Assembly: GCF_045999315.1 (NCBI RefSeq)
Contig: NZ_CP174607.1
Location: forward strand, 496,001-560,000
DNA from: Peredibacter sp045999315
GTDB lineage: Bacteria > Bdellovibrionota > Bacteriovoracia > Bacteriovoracales > Bacteriovoracaceae
Length of the DNA: 64,000 bases
Direction: 5' to 3'
Part shown: piece by piece, positions 56,537-64,000 of the stretch
How the letters are laid out: each line of letters starts with the position of its first letter
How positions within the stretch are numbered: the first letter of the stretch is position 1
The notes under the pieces: generated by a model
What the model was told of the DNA's origin: nothing
What the model saw: the letters and a program-made list of their open reading frames with translations, nothing else
The model's database searches: none
Program-made: the position numbers and the translations under genes

Positions 56537-57820
56537 TTATCTCTTGATGTTAAGAACTTCTTGTAACATCTGGTCAGATGTTGTGATCGTTCTTGTGTTC
56601 GCTTGGAAGTTACGTTGAGCACCCATTAGAGCGATAAACTCTTGAGCGATATCAACGTTAGACTGTTCAATCGACTTAGCAAGAACTTCACCGCGGCCGT
56701 CAGAGCCTGGTTTACCAAGGGCCGCTTGACCTGATTTACGAGTTTCTTTGAAAAGGTTTTTACCTGTTTTGAAAAGACCTTCGTTGTTTTCGAATTTAGC
56801 AACTGCAACTTGACCAAGTTCACGTTGAACACCGTTGTCATATACCGCTGTAAGAACACCGTCATCATTGAACGACATAGAAGCAAGTGTCGCAGCTGAT
56901 GAACCGTCTTGAGAGTGACGAGCAACAGATGATTTAGAACCGAACTGAGTAGCAGCATCAAGTCCAGTACCGCCTTCTTTAATCGAAGAACCAAAGTTAA
57001 GAGCGATTTGCTGGTTAGGAAGAGCGCCTTTATTGAAGTTGAAAGAGTTCATTCCCGGAGTTTCTTCTTCAAGAAGACCTTTCTGATTGAACTTCAATTT
57101 ACCATTTGCCATTTCCTGCATCTGGCCCGGAACACCGTTAGCAGCATCAGCACCGTCAACCATAGCATGGTATTCCCATGTAGCGCCGTCAGCTTGCTTG
57201 TTGAAATAAAGAGTAACTAGACGAGCAGTACCAACTGAATCGTAAACAGTTACTGAAGTATTGAAGTTAGAAGTTTTATCAGGGTTCTTTGGATCGAACA
57301 CTTTAATACCGTCGCGTGAATCAAGGTTCATCGACATTTTAATTTCTGAAGTTGGAGTAGCAGCGATGTTAGTGTTACCTAGCTTGATCGCGCCTTGTTT
57401 GTTTGTGATGTTACCTTTTTCGTCCGGTTGGAAACCTTGAACTCTGTAACCATCACCGTTGACCATGAAGCCTTCTTTATCGAAGTGGAAAGCACCGTCA
57501 CGAGTGTAACCTTTACCGAATGGTGCATCTACGACGAAGAAGCCGTTACCATTGATGGCAAGGTCAGTAATGTTTTGAGTACGAGCAACTGTACCCTGAG
57601 TAAATTGAGAAGTGATGTGAGCTAGTTTTGTACCAGAACCCATTTGGTCACCGCCATCGATCCCTTTAAGAGAGTTGGCAAGCATGTCTTGGAATTCAGC
57701 ACGAGAAGATTTGAAACCGTGTGTACCAGCGTTGGCGATGTTGTCACCGATTACGCCCATTGATTGGCCCGCAGCATTTAGACCAGTAACACCAATGTTA
57801 AAAGATGATAGAATACTCAT
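56537..57820 (-). CDS. flgE: Flagellar hook protein FlgE
   Basis: 427 aa from ATG 57820, behind AGGAGGGACAGGT; the 57877 start adds an unlike tail. SSFNIGVTGLNAAGQSMGVIGDNIANAGTHGFKSSRAEFQDML is the flagellar rod/hook N-terminal domain and ending NVDIAQEFIALMGAQRNFQANTRTITTSDQMLQEVLNIKR is the C-terminal one, both forming the polymer core. FDKEGFMVNGDGYRVQGFQPDEKGN and the inner domains are typical. It polymerises into the hook outside the cell. Last gene of the operon; a candidate promoter lies upstream at 57920-57925. Confidence 0.95.
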   Translation of the reverse strand: MSILSSFNIGVTGLNAAGQSMGVIGDNIANAGTHGFKSSRAEFQDMLANSLKGIDGGDQMGSGTKLAHITSQFTQGTVARTQNITDLAINGNGFFVVDAPFGKGYTRDGAFHFDKEGFMVNGDGYRVQGFQPDEKGNITNKQGAIKLGNTNIAATPTSEIKMSMNLDSRDGIKVFDPKNPDKTSNFNTSVTVYDSVGTARLVTLYFNKQADGATWEYHAMVDGADAANGVPGQMQEMANGKLKFNQKGLLEEETPGMNSFNFNKGALPNQQIALNFGSSIKEGGTGLDAATQFGSKSSVARHSQDGSSAATLASMSFNDDGVLTAVYDNGVQRELGQVAVAKFENNEGLFKTGKNLFKETRKSGQAALGKPGSDGRGEVLAKSIEQSNVDIAQEFIALMGAQRNFQANTRTITTSDQMLQEVLNIKR

Positions 57821-57919
57821 ACCTGTCCCTCCTAGACTCCTGGCGAGGGGTTTCGAGCACAACGGGCTCTCTACCAATGGCTTCCAGAAAAGGACCAGCC
57901 AACCTCAATCCAAATTAAT

Positions 57920-57925
57920 ATTATA
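57920..57925 (-). promoter_or_regulatory. Candidate -10 element upstream of flgE
   Basis: On the minus strand TATAAT (57925-57920) lies about 100 nt before the flgE ATG, with a weak -35 (GTGAGT) 17 nt upstream. It would allow separate expression of flgE from the rest of the operon. Confidence 0.4.
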
Positions 57926-57960
57926 ACTACCTATGTTTCTCGACTCACTCCTAAGTCGAT

Positions 57961-58395
57961 TTACATCATAAATATCGTCGAATCGATTTTAGTAAAAACG
58001 TTTTCGTTCATGTTGTTCTTGTCTACGGCCGTTACAACCGTGTTCTTGTCCACATCAACGACGTAAGCGGCCTTGTTTGTAATCACGAGTGAATCGTGAC
58101 CGCCCTTCGTACGTAACTTACTGATCGCTTCTTTAAGCTTCATGTACTCATTTCCATCAAGCTCTATATTTCTCTCCTGCAATCTTTTCATTGCATGAGT
58201 TGAAACATTCACATCATGGCCAACTTGCTTTTCAGTGACCTGCGGTTGACGAAGGTCTTGCTGAGAAAGCTGGTCTACCAGACCTTTGAACTCGCTCTTC
58301 TCCCCTTGCTTTAAGGCGTTCGTTTTTTCTGCCTTCTGAACATCAGAAGGTAGCGACGAAACGTTAGGGATTAAGAATGAATTCACCTTACTCAT
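57961..58395 (-). CDS. Flagellar operon protein (TIGR02530 type)
   Basis: 144 aa. NVSTHAMKRLQERNIELDGNEYMKLKEAISKLRTKGGHDSLVITNKAAYVVDVDKNTVVTAVDKNNMNENVFTKIDSTIFMM matches the short protein family found beside flgD and flgE in many bacteria (TIGR02530). Its function is not settled; it may regulate hook-related export or expression. It lies 1 nt after flgD and 140 nt before flgE. Confidence 0.8.
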   Translation of the reverse strand: MSKVNSFLIPNVSSLPSDVQKAEKTNALKQGEKSEFKGLVDQLSQQDLRQPQVTEKQVGHDVNVSTHAMKRLQERNIELDGNEYMKLKEAISKLRTKGGHDSLVITNKAAYVVDVDKNTVVTAVDKNNMNENVFTKIDSTIFMM

Positions 58396-58396
58396 A

Positions 58397-59335
58397 CTAA
58401 TCGTAAATTCCTGTGTTCTCTTCGTAAGCGTTCATCGCTTGCTGAGTCGGAACACTTTTCGCACCAAATGCGTTATTATTAAATTGTATCGAACCATCTT
58501 GCCCCGACAAGCCGGAATTTGTTGCCTGTTCAGCATTACTATTCGAAAAATGTGTTTGAGTTTCAGCAGTGTGAAAGCTCTTCACATCTCTTAAAAATAC
58601 TTTCTGACCATTCACTGTAAGAACAGGTTCACCTTCATCAAATGTTACTGATTGAACAGTACCAGTTGCTTCAGTTCTTGTTCCTACTTCATTACCCATG
58701 TGGTCCCAAGCTTTCACTTGAGCACGGTAAGTTCCTTTCACGGCCGGTGAACCATCAAGAGCAACACCGTCCCATGTGACCTGATGTGAGCCAGAAGACA
58801 TTCCGTCTTTCCAGATCTCGCCCATCACGTTGTTTTTCTCATCAAGGATTCGCACCATAACTTTGGCCGAATCACCATCGAGTTTGAAAAGAACATCTCC
58901 CGGATCGCCGGAATTTTTTAGATTAATTGATGAACCATTCGTTACAACTTTTTTACCAATGAACGAAGCGGCATAGAACTTATCTTGAATGCCTTGGTTC
59001 TTGTTCCCTTCATCAAACTTCTTGTTCAAGTTTGTTAACTGCTCTAGTTGCGAGAACTGAGCAAGTTCACCCGTGAACTTACTTTGATCCATTGGATTCA
59101 TTGGATCTTGGTTCTGAAGCTGGAAAGTTAAAAGCTTCATGAACTCATCTTTACCCATTTGGTTATGTGGGCCTTCTTTGAACAATTCGTTCTTAGGCTT
59201 ATAACCAGTGGCCTTATTGATGATGTCTTCACGAATCTGTTTCTCGGACTTTTGACCACCAAGGCTTTTTGGGCCCATAGTGACCTGCTGATACTGCATT
59301 TGTTGTGGAGTTACTGGACGTCCAATTTCAGGCAT
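58397..59335 (-). CDS. flgD: Flagellar hook capping protein FlgD
   Basis: 312 aa. MGKDEFMKLLTFQLQNQDPMNPMDQSKFTGELAQFSQLEQLTNLN is the conserved FlgD N-terminal region that lets the cap sit on the growing hook. The C-terminal part has the tudor-like/Ig pattern (KVMVRILDEKNNVMGEIWKDGMSSGSHQVTWDG, GTYRAQVKAWD). A long N-terminal extension (about 80 residues) precedes the motif. The start overlaps the fliK stop (TAATG). Confidence 0.92.
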   Translation of the reverse strand: MPEIGRPVTPQQMQYQQVTMGPKSLGGQKSEKQIREDIINKATGYKPKNELFKEGPHNQMGKDEFMKLLTFQLQNQDPMNPMDQSKFTGELAQFSQLEQLTNLNKKFDEGNKNQGIQDKFYAASFIGKKVVTNGSSINLKNSGDPGDVLFKLDGDSAKVMVRILDEKNNVMGEIWKDGMSSGSHQVTWDGVALDGSPAVKGTYRAQVKAWDHMGNEVGTRTEATGTVQSVTFDEGEPVLTVNGQKVFLRDVKSFHTAETQTHFSNSNAEQATNSGLSGQDGSIQFNNNAFGAKSVPTQQAMNAYEENTGIYD

Positions 59336-60585
59336 TAGGCAGCTTCCTGGTTAAGAAGTTTCCAGAGGTCCTGACGACGCTCAGACTCATGTCGACGCTG
59401 ATTTTGTTCAGAGCCAAACTGTTTATCCGCTCCACTCTGGTTTCTGCCAGATTGAGAGCCGAAATCAAAATCGTTCTTCGCTGTCTGTGTTGGAGTTTCC
59501 ACTTTCAGGTCAGCAACGTTAAGACCCGCAGTTGTTAAGTGCGAGAAAAGATCTTTTGAGTTTTGTTGGAAGAAGTTCTTACCATCCACTGAGTGAGTAC
59601 CGATATTCACGGCGATTGACTCATGATTTGCGCCTACCTTAGAAACTGTGATATCGATCATCCCTAGTTCCTCATGGTTCACGCGCATATTAACAGTTGG
59701 TTCTTTAGCGGCCTTGGCCTGAACCACGTAATCAGTGATCTGATTAATGATCTGATCAGGATTAGATGTCTTCACCTGATTCATATCGAAAACTTTTGGA
59801 GCGGCCTGAGTCTCATTTAACACCGGCGCGCCCTTCTGCTCGTTCATCATATTTAAGATGAACTGTTGAGAATTAACTGAAGAAGAACCTGCCTCAGGAA
59901 GAGCCGCCTCTTTCACGATCTGAGTCTGTTTAAGACCAGATTCTAAGGCAACTTTCTGATGCTGAGCCGGAAGTGTCTTCATGCCGTAAGCATTTGGAAC
60001 GGCCTTCTTCGTTGCAAGATTCTTCTGAGCAACGAAATCTTCCATATTCATTAGCTGAGGATCAACTTCGCTTTTTGCGAAATCAATCGCAGGAGCGCGA
60101 CCAGTAGCAACTGGTTTTGCACCTTCGGCCACTTGTGGAGTCTTAAGCATCGCCTTCGCGATCTCTTCTTTAACTTCCACTGCTTCCTGAAGTTGTGCTT
60201 CAACCGGCACTTCAATCTTGCCCGCTTGAACAAGTTTAAGAACTTCAGCATCAAGCTTTTGAACTTCTGGAGATACTTCTGAATTTTTTGGATGGTTTAA
60301 TTTCTCCACACCTTTGGTCATCGCTGGATCAAAGATTTTCGGAGAGGTCGACTCTACTGAGCCGGATTGGTTAATTAATGAAGAAGGCATTTCAAGCATC
60401 TGCTCGGCCGTTACTTCTACCGGCCTCACTTCAGCAGTATCTGCCATGCTCGCCTCTAACTCACTAACGAAGATCTGGGCCTCTAATGTGCCTTCAGCAA
60501 CATTAGCGTCCTTCTGCGCTTTGTTCGATACATCAGCTCTCTGAGCTTTTGTTTCGATTGGTTTAGATTGTGGAGCCTGAATCAT
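59335..60585 (-). CDS. fliK: Flagellar hook-length control protein FliK
   Basis: 416 aa, AGGGAATGA upstream. The N-terminal 300 residues are disordered, Ala/Glu/Lys/Val-rich, as expected for the molecular ruler. The C-terminal domain TVNMRVNHEELGMIDITVSKVGANHESIAVNIGTHSVDGKNFFQQNSKDLFSHLTTAGLNVADLKV is the Flg_hook domain that switches FlhB specificity. It is secreted during hook assembly. It follows the histidine kinase gene by 125 nt. Confidence 0.88.
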   Translation of the reverse strand: MIQAPQSKPIETKAQRADVSNKAQKDANVAEGTLEAQIFVSELEASMADTAEVRPVEVTAEQMLEMPSSLINQSGSVESTSPKIFDPAMTKGVEKLNHPKNSEVSPEVQKLDAEVLKLVQAGKIEVPVEAQLQEAVEVKEEIAKAMLKTPQVAEGAKPVATGRAPAIDFAKSEVDPQLMNMEDFVAQKNLATKKAVPNAYGMKTLPAQHQKVALESGLKQTQIVKEAALPEAGSSSVNSQQFILNMMNEQKGAPVLNETQAAPKVFDMNQVKTSNPDQIINQITDYVVQAKAAKEPTVNMRVNHEELGMIDITVSKVGANHESIAVNIGTHSVDGKNFFQQNSKDLFSHLTTAGLNVADLKVETPTQTAKNDFDFGSQSGRNQSGADKQFGSEQNQRRHESERRQDLWKLLNQEAA

Positions 60586-60690
60586 TTCATTCCCTAATAA
60601 GTGGTCCTATGAGAATTATTCCACACTTCTTCCATGTTTTTGAAGCCGGGCAATATATTCCAAAACCTTTAGGGGAAATATTAAAACGGC

Positions 60691-60711
60691 AAAAATTGCC
60701 CTTTTAAGGGC
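60691..60711 (-). terminator. Hairpin after the histidine kinase gene
   Basis: GCCCTTTTAAGGGC (60698-60711) is a perfect palindrome overlapping the kinase stop. On the minus strand it is followed by AATTTTTGCC, a moderate U-run. A second small stem GGCAA/TTGCC (60688-60700) overlaps it. It may reduce read-through into fliK. Confidence 0.6.
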
Positions 60712-62057
60712 TACTTCAGCACCATTTTGATCTCGGTGTACTCACCATGAACTGAATCGAAGGTAAGGGTTCCACAGTTTTTTTCCACAAAAATACTGGC
60801 GAGGTAGATTCCTAGACCAGTACTTCTGCCTCTGGGCTTCGAACTCACAAAAGGACGGCCTAGACGATGACGAATGTCCTCTGGAATCCCTACTCCATTG
60901 TCTCGAATTATGAGAGTGGGATGATCTTCGTAGCTATGAGTGGTGACACTTAATTGCGGAACATATCCAGGAGGAGACTTTTGTTTCTTCTCCAAAAGAG
61001 CATAAAGAGAGTTATCGAAGAAAATTTCCAATGCTTTCTCAAAGGCCTCAAGAGAGGCCAGTTTCACGAAAATAGAATCATAATTTTTCACGAACTCAAT
61101 AGACGTGATGAAGTCATATTCTTCAAAGCGGTGAAGAGAATTATTGAGACAATAATCCACCACCTCCGGAAGATCATAAGACATATTATGTGTATGAAGT
61201 TCTCCGGTACGTGCTTGCTTTAAGAGTGTATCCAGAGATTGATTCGCGATGAGAATTTGCTTCGATAAAAGCTCACTCGCCTTCTTAATTTTTTCGAAGG
61301 CGTTGCCAGTGTGTTTATCAATGCTCTTCGTTTCAGCGAAATACTTCTCAATCGTGTTCTGAATAATTTCCGAAGAGCCATGAATGAGATTGAAAGGATT
61401 TTTTAACTCATGGGCCACGCCCATCGTGACCATACCTAGATTGGCGAGTTTTTCTTGATTACGGAGTTCTCTCTCTGCCTCCACTAATTTGATCGTTCGC
61501 ACTTGAATTTCTGATTCAAGCATTTCGTTCAATTGCTTAAGCTTCTCTTCCGCATCGACTCTAAAATACTCCAGAGCGATCCTGCTTCCAAAGAACTCAA
61601 GAATGGCCGCAATTCGGTCCTTCTCCTGATCACTAATGACCTTGGTATCCATGGCGACAATAAGGCCGGTAAGACCTTTATCTTTCTTGATTATGGGAGC
61701 ACCAACGTAACCGTGGATTCCCATTTCCGCCAAAAGTGGATCATCCGGATAGGAAGCGGCCACATCTTCGGTATGAACACAGACACGATTTCCAGTGATC
61801 ACATACTCGCAGGGTGAACCGGACAGATCATATTCAAAATTAGGAATAATGCCCTTAGTGCGACTCCAGGCCACATCGGTTTTGATGCGATAAAGATTCT
61901 CATCTGTGGAGCGTCCAACTAAAACATACTCCACCCCAAGGGCCTCACCTATCTTTCCGGTAACAGTCGTTAGATAGTCATATCCCAAGACCGTTTGATC
62001 GGTTTTAGAAATGTCCCTTAATAAATTGAGAATTTCGGAGTCATTATTCGAATTCAT
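60711..62057 (-). CDS. GAF-domain sensor histidine kinase in the flagellar operon
   Basis: 448 aa, no transmembrane segment, so cytoplasmic. GAF domain at about 20-165 (DYLTTVTGKIGEALGVEYVLVG, GYVGAPIIKKDKGLTGLIVAMDT), a coiled linker, then HisKA with GMVTMGVAHELKNPFNLIHG (phospho-accepting His216), the N-box LEIFFDNSLYALLEKK, G1 box DNGVGIPEDIRHRLGRPFVSSKPRGRSTGLGIYLA. All kinase boxes are intact. No response regulator is adjacent, so it is an orphan. Its place between the MotE-like gene and fliK suggests that it times flagellar expression; it might instead sense a small ligand by GAF. Confidence 0.9.
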   Translation of the reverse strand: MNSNNDSEILNLLRDISKTDQTVLGYDYLTTVTGKIGEALGVEYVLVGRSTDENLYRIKTDVAWSRTKGIIPNFEYDLSGSPCEYVITGNRVCVHTEDVAASYPDDPLLAEMGIHGYVGAPIIKKDKGLTGLIVAMDTKVISDQEKDRIAAILEFFGSRIALEYFRVDAEEKLKQLNEMLESEIQVRTIKLVEAERELRNQEKLANLGMVTMGVAHELKNPFNLIHGSSEIIQNTIEKYFAETKSIDKHTGNAFEKIKKASELLSKQILIANQSLDTLLKQARTGELHTHNMSYDLPEVVDYCLNNSLHRFEEYDFITSIEFVKNYDSIFVKLASLEAFEKALEIFFDNSLYALLEKKQKSPPGYVPQLSVTTHSYEDHPTLIIRDNGVGIPEDIRHRLGRPFVSSKPRGRSTGLGIYLASIFVEKNCGTLTFDSVHGEYTEIKMVLK

Positions 62058-62130
62058 AAACGCATTGTCTCAAAAGACAAGTGCCTATGACAAGGAAACG
62101 CGCTAAGTCTATGCGGATTTAAAGACTAGA

Positions 62131-62661
62131 CTACTTCTTCATCTGAAGATATTGCTTCTGAAGTTTGGCCGATACTTCTTTATCCATGAAGTTGAAAATC
62201 TTAGAGGCCTTCTTCGTATCAATGTTCTGCAAAATTTGAACTGCCACATCTGGGTCTTGAATCGAAAGAACATCTGAAGCTTTTTCCGGCTTCATGTTAG
62301 AAATGAGGTCAACCAACTGCCCTACTCTGGCCTTTGCTTCTTCATCATTGCGTTTCACGCAACCAAGGAAGGCCTTTTGACGGGCCTCAAACTCGCTGTA
62401 TTTTTTACCAAGATCATTTTCAGAGACCTTCAAAGAATCTTCACGCTTCTGAAGCTCTAGTTCACGAAGTCTGACTTTCTCTTCTTTATCCAGGATTTCT
62501 TTGGTGAGATCAGACACGGACTTGTTCTTGATCACGTCCACTTTCTTTTTAACTTCCTCATTCACCTTTTTAACAAAGTCTTCCTCGGTGTAGGTTTTCT
62601 TCACCTGTGCCAAGGCAGAAGCTGCTCCAAATAGAAGTGGGAGAATTAAGAAAGCTTTCAT
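62131..62661 (-). CDS. Exported MotE-like flagellar protein
   Basis: 176 aa. A signal peptide or N-terminal anchor (FLILPLLFGAASALAQ) is followed by a long coiled coil (KKTYTEEDFVKKVNEEVKKKVDV... ELQKREDSLKVSENDLGKKYSEFEARQKA), then a MgtE-N-like domain (LISNMKPEKASDVLSIQDPDVAVQILQNIDTKKASKIFNFMDKEVSAKLQKQYLQ). This is the organisation of MotE, a chaperone of motor stator MotC, found beside fliJ in epsilon- and deltaproteobacteria. It is 9 nt downstream of fliJ. Confidence 0.78.
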   Translation of the reverse strand: MKAFLILPLLFGAASALAQVKKTYTEEDFVKKVNEEVKKKVDVIKNKSVSDLTKEILDKEEKVRLRELELQKREDSLKVSENDLGKKYSEFEARQKAFLGCVKRNDEEAKARVGQLVDLISNMKPEKASDVLSIQDPDVAVQILQNIDTKKASKIFNFMDKEVSAKLQKQYLQMKK

Positions 62662-62669
62662 ACGAGGTC

Positions 62670-63116
62670 CTATTTATCTTTATGATTTAACCAATTTTGT
62701 GTTTGTTCTTCGACCTTTTGGTCGATTTCTTTGTTCAAGGCCTTACGATACTGCTCGTAGTCCTTCTCTTTCAGGTTCTCCATCACTTTGAGGTCCCCTC
62801 TGAGTTGTGCGAGTTCCTGTTTTTTATCCGCGATTTTCTGTTCCTGACGTCTTCTATCTCTTTCCAGAAGCTCCAGGTTTTTATTTTTTGCGGCTATCAA
62901 CATTGGGAAGGCCTGCAACTGACTTCCACTCATGCCGTTTTTCAAACCGCCTTCTTGAATCTTATAATAGTTGTCAATTTGATCACGATCATGGGCCAGC
63001 TGGTCCTCAATGCGATTGAGTTCCGTAATAAGTTGCCCCAACTCCATCCGGCAGTTTTCTTCTTTTAGTTTTCGGACTTTTAAGACCGGATCAAGCCGGA
63101 ATTGGTAACGTTTCAT
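62670..63116 (-). CDS. fliJ: Flagellar export protein FliJ
   Basis: 148 aa, almost wholly helical coiled coil (YQFRLDPVLKVRKLKEENCRMELGQLITELNRIEDQLAHDRDQI... YRKALNKEIDQKVEEQTQNW), with no other domain. The start FRLDPVLKVRKL is characteristic of FliJ. It binds FliI and FlhA to link the ATPase to the export gate. It lies 2 nt after fliI. Confidence 0.88.
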   Translation of the reverse strand: MKRYQFRLDPVLKVRKLKEENCRMELGQLITELNRIEDQLAHDRDQIDNYYKIQEGGLKNGMSGSQLQAFPMLIAAKNKNLELLERDRRRQEQKIADKKQELAQLRGDLKVMENLKEKDYEQYRKALNKEIDQKVEEQTQNWLNHKDK

Positions 63117-63118
63117 AA

Positions 63119-64000
63119 TTATCTAAAGTTTGGATCCGTCGCCTTCTCTGCTTTACGAGCGATTTCCAGCATACGGTCGAAGAGTTCATCAATGGTAAAT
63201 GATTCTTCAATCTGCTGACGAAGAAGTGCAATCAGATCATCGTAAATGACAATGGCCTTATCTACTTTAGGATTTGATCCACGAGCGTAAGCACCCACTG
63301 TAATAAGGTCCTCGGACTCTTTATAAGCAGCAAGTAGATCACGTAAGTGACTTGCTACAATCTTGTGTTCTTTAGTCGCAACTTTGGTCATGACCCGGGA
63401 AATGGATGCAAGAACATCAATCGCCGGAAAATGGTTTCGGGCCGCAAGCTGTCGTGAAAGAACAATGTGACCATCTGAAATACCCCGTACCGCATCTGCG
63501 ATCGGTTCATCCATGTCACCACCTTCCACAAGTACGGTATAGATACCGGTGATGGAGCCCGCACCTTTTTTAGTACCAGCACGTTCCATGAGTTTCGGAA
63601 GTTTCGCAAACACTGAAGGTGTATAACCTTTCTGACCTGGAGGTTCACCAGTCGAAAGAGCGATCTCACGGTTTGCCATCGCAAAACGCGTGATTGAGTC
63701 CATCATCAGAAGAATATCTTGGCCCTGGTCACGGAAGTATTCAGCAATCGTTGTAGCAGTATAAGCGGCCTTCATACGAATGAGTGCTGAAGTATCAGAT
63801 GTCGCCACAACAACCACGGCGCGCTTAAGTCCTTCTTCACCAAGGTCGGATTGAATGAACTCTAATACCTCACGACCACGTTCACCGATCAGAGCAATCA
63901 CACTGATGTCGGCATTGGTGTTCTTGGCAATCATTCCCATTAGAACTGACTTACCCACACCAGACCCGGCCATAATCGCCAGACGCTGGCCCTTACCGGC
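63119..64000 (-). CDS. fliI: Flagellar export ATPase FliI (partial, runs off right edge)
   Basis: The minus-strand reading is open through the right edge; 294 residues of the C-terminal part are visible, missing the N-terminus. AGSGVGKSVLM is the Walker A, VIALIGERGREVLEFI follows, and MMDSITRFAMANREIALSTGEPPGQKGYTPSVFAKLPKLMERAG is the F-type/FliI core with Walker B DS. GITGIYTVLVEGGDMDEPIADAVRGISDGHIVLSR matches FliI. It energises flagellar protein export as a hexamer under the membrane. Confidence 0.93.
   Translation of the reverse strand, partial: AGKGQRLAIMAGSGVGKSVLMGMIAKNTNADISVIALIGERGREVLEFIQSDLGEEGLKRAVVVVATSDTSALIRMKAAYTATTIAEYFRDQGQDILLMMDSITRFAMANREIALSTGEPPGQKGYTPSVFAKLPKLMERAGTKKGAGSITGIYTVLVEGGDMDEPIADAVRGISDGHIVLSRQLAARNHFPAIDVLASISRVMTKVATKEHKIVASHLRDLLAAYKESEDLITVGAYARGSNPKVDKAIVIYDDLIALLRQQIEESFTIDELFDRMLEIARKAEKATDPNFR

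Noticed and set aside
1..64000. CRISPR array, rRNA or integrated phage
   Set aside because: No regularly spaced repeats, no rRNA-like sequence and no cluster of phage structural or integrase genes were seen.

Overview
The window reads as chromosomal DNA from a Gram-negative predatory bacterium of the Bdellovibrionota, most likely the Bacteriovoracales (Bacteriovorax/Peredibacter type). This assignment is inference. It rests on moderate GC by eye, an unusually high load of small exported proteins and secreted hydrolases, a flagellar operon with a TIGR02530-type gene and a MotE-like gene, a MinD-like ATPase followed by a degenerate J-domain/RodZ-HTH fusion, and many lipoproteins with short lipoboxes. 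Genes are tightly packed, often with 1-4 nt overlaps (ATGA, TAATG). Convergent pairs usually share one bidirectional hairpin terminator. No rRNA, tRNA, CRISPR array or complete insertion sequence was seen.

Layout. 1-13.1 kb: mostly minus-strand exported or metabolic genes (penicillin-acylase-like fragment, PLA2-like protein, fumarase, class I aminotransferase, DNase I-fold protein, HIT, 2OG-Fe(II) oxygenase, MATE pump, peptide deformylase, HPF, LysR regulator, REP-type Y1 transposase relative). 13.1-16.5 kb: a secreted cassette in which a 671-aa protein with a caspase-like (clan CD) His/Cys signature is flanked by two paralogous small exported proteins. This is the best candidate for an undescribed system. 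16.5-25.3 kb: housekeeping genes (leuS, CTP-dependent lipid kinase family, MinD-like ATPase, J/RodZ-like protein, rluD-type, pgeF-type, VKOR-DsbA fusion, TatD DNase). 25.6-29 kb: exported proteins and a lipoprotein. 28.9-34.9 kb: YhaM-type exoribonuclease, then gapA-pgk-tpiA-secG, then an HD-GYP phosphodiesterase.

35-44 kb: ssb, a large TadG-like protein, a histone H1-like Lys/Ala/Pro-repeat protein with an acidic tail, glutaredoxin, an HD phosphohydrolase, membrane proteins, a rhodanese fold without its catalytic Cys, and a MarR regulator with a perfect palindromic operator. 44-48.8 kb: trypsin-like lipoprotein, PLD-family protein and an AT-rich secreted protein. 48.9-53.5 kb: the cell-elongation operon mreC-mreD-mrdA-rodA without mreB. 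53.6-56.4 kb: PpiD/SurA-like chaperone, ferredoxin and envelope proteins. 56.5-64 kb: flagellar operon fliI(partial)-fliJ-motE-like-histidine kinase-fliK-flgD-TIGR02530-flgE, all on the minus strand.

Functionally the window combines core metabolism (lower glycolysis, fumarate hydration), envelope growth (elongasome, disulfide formation, periplasmic folding), motility (hook and export apparatus) and an arsenal of exported enzymes (lipase-like, protease-like, nuclease-like, acylase-like) that would suit a predator degrading prey. Several leaders place the Shine-Dalgarno in or near a stem-loop (tpiA, rhodanese, ferredoxin), which suggests translational control by RNA structure.
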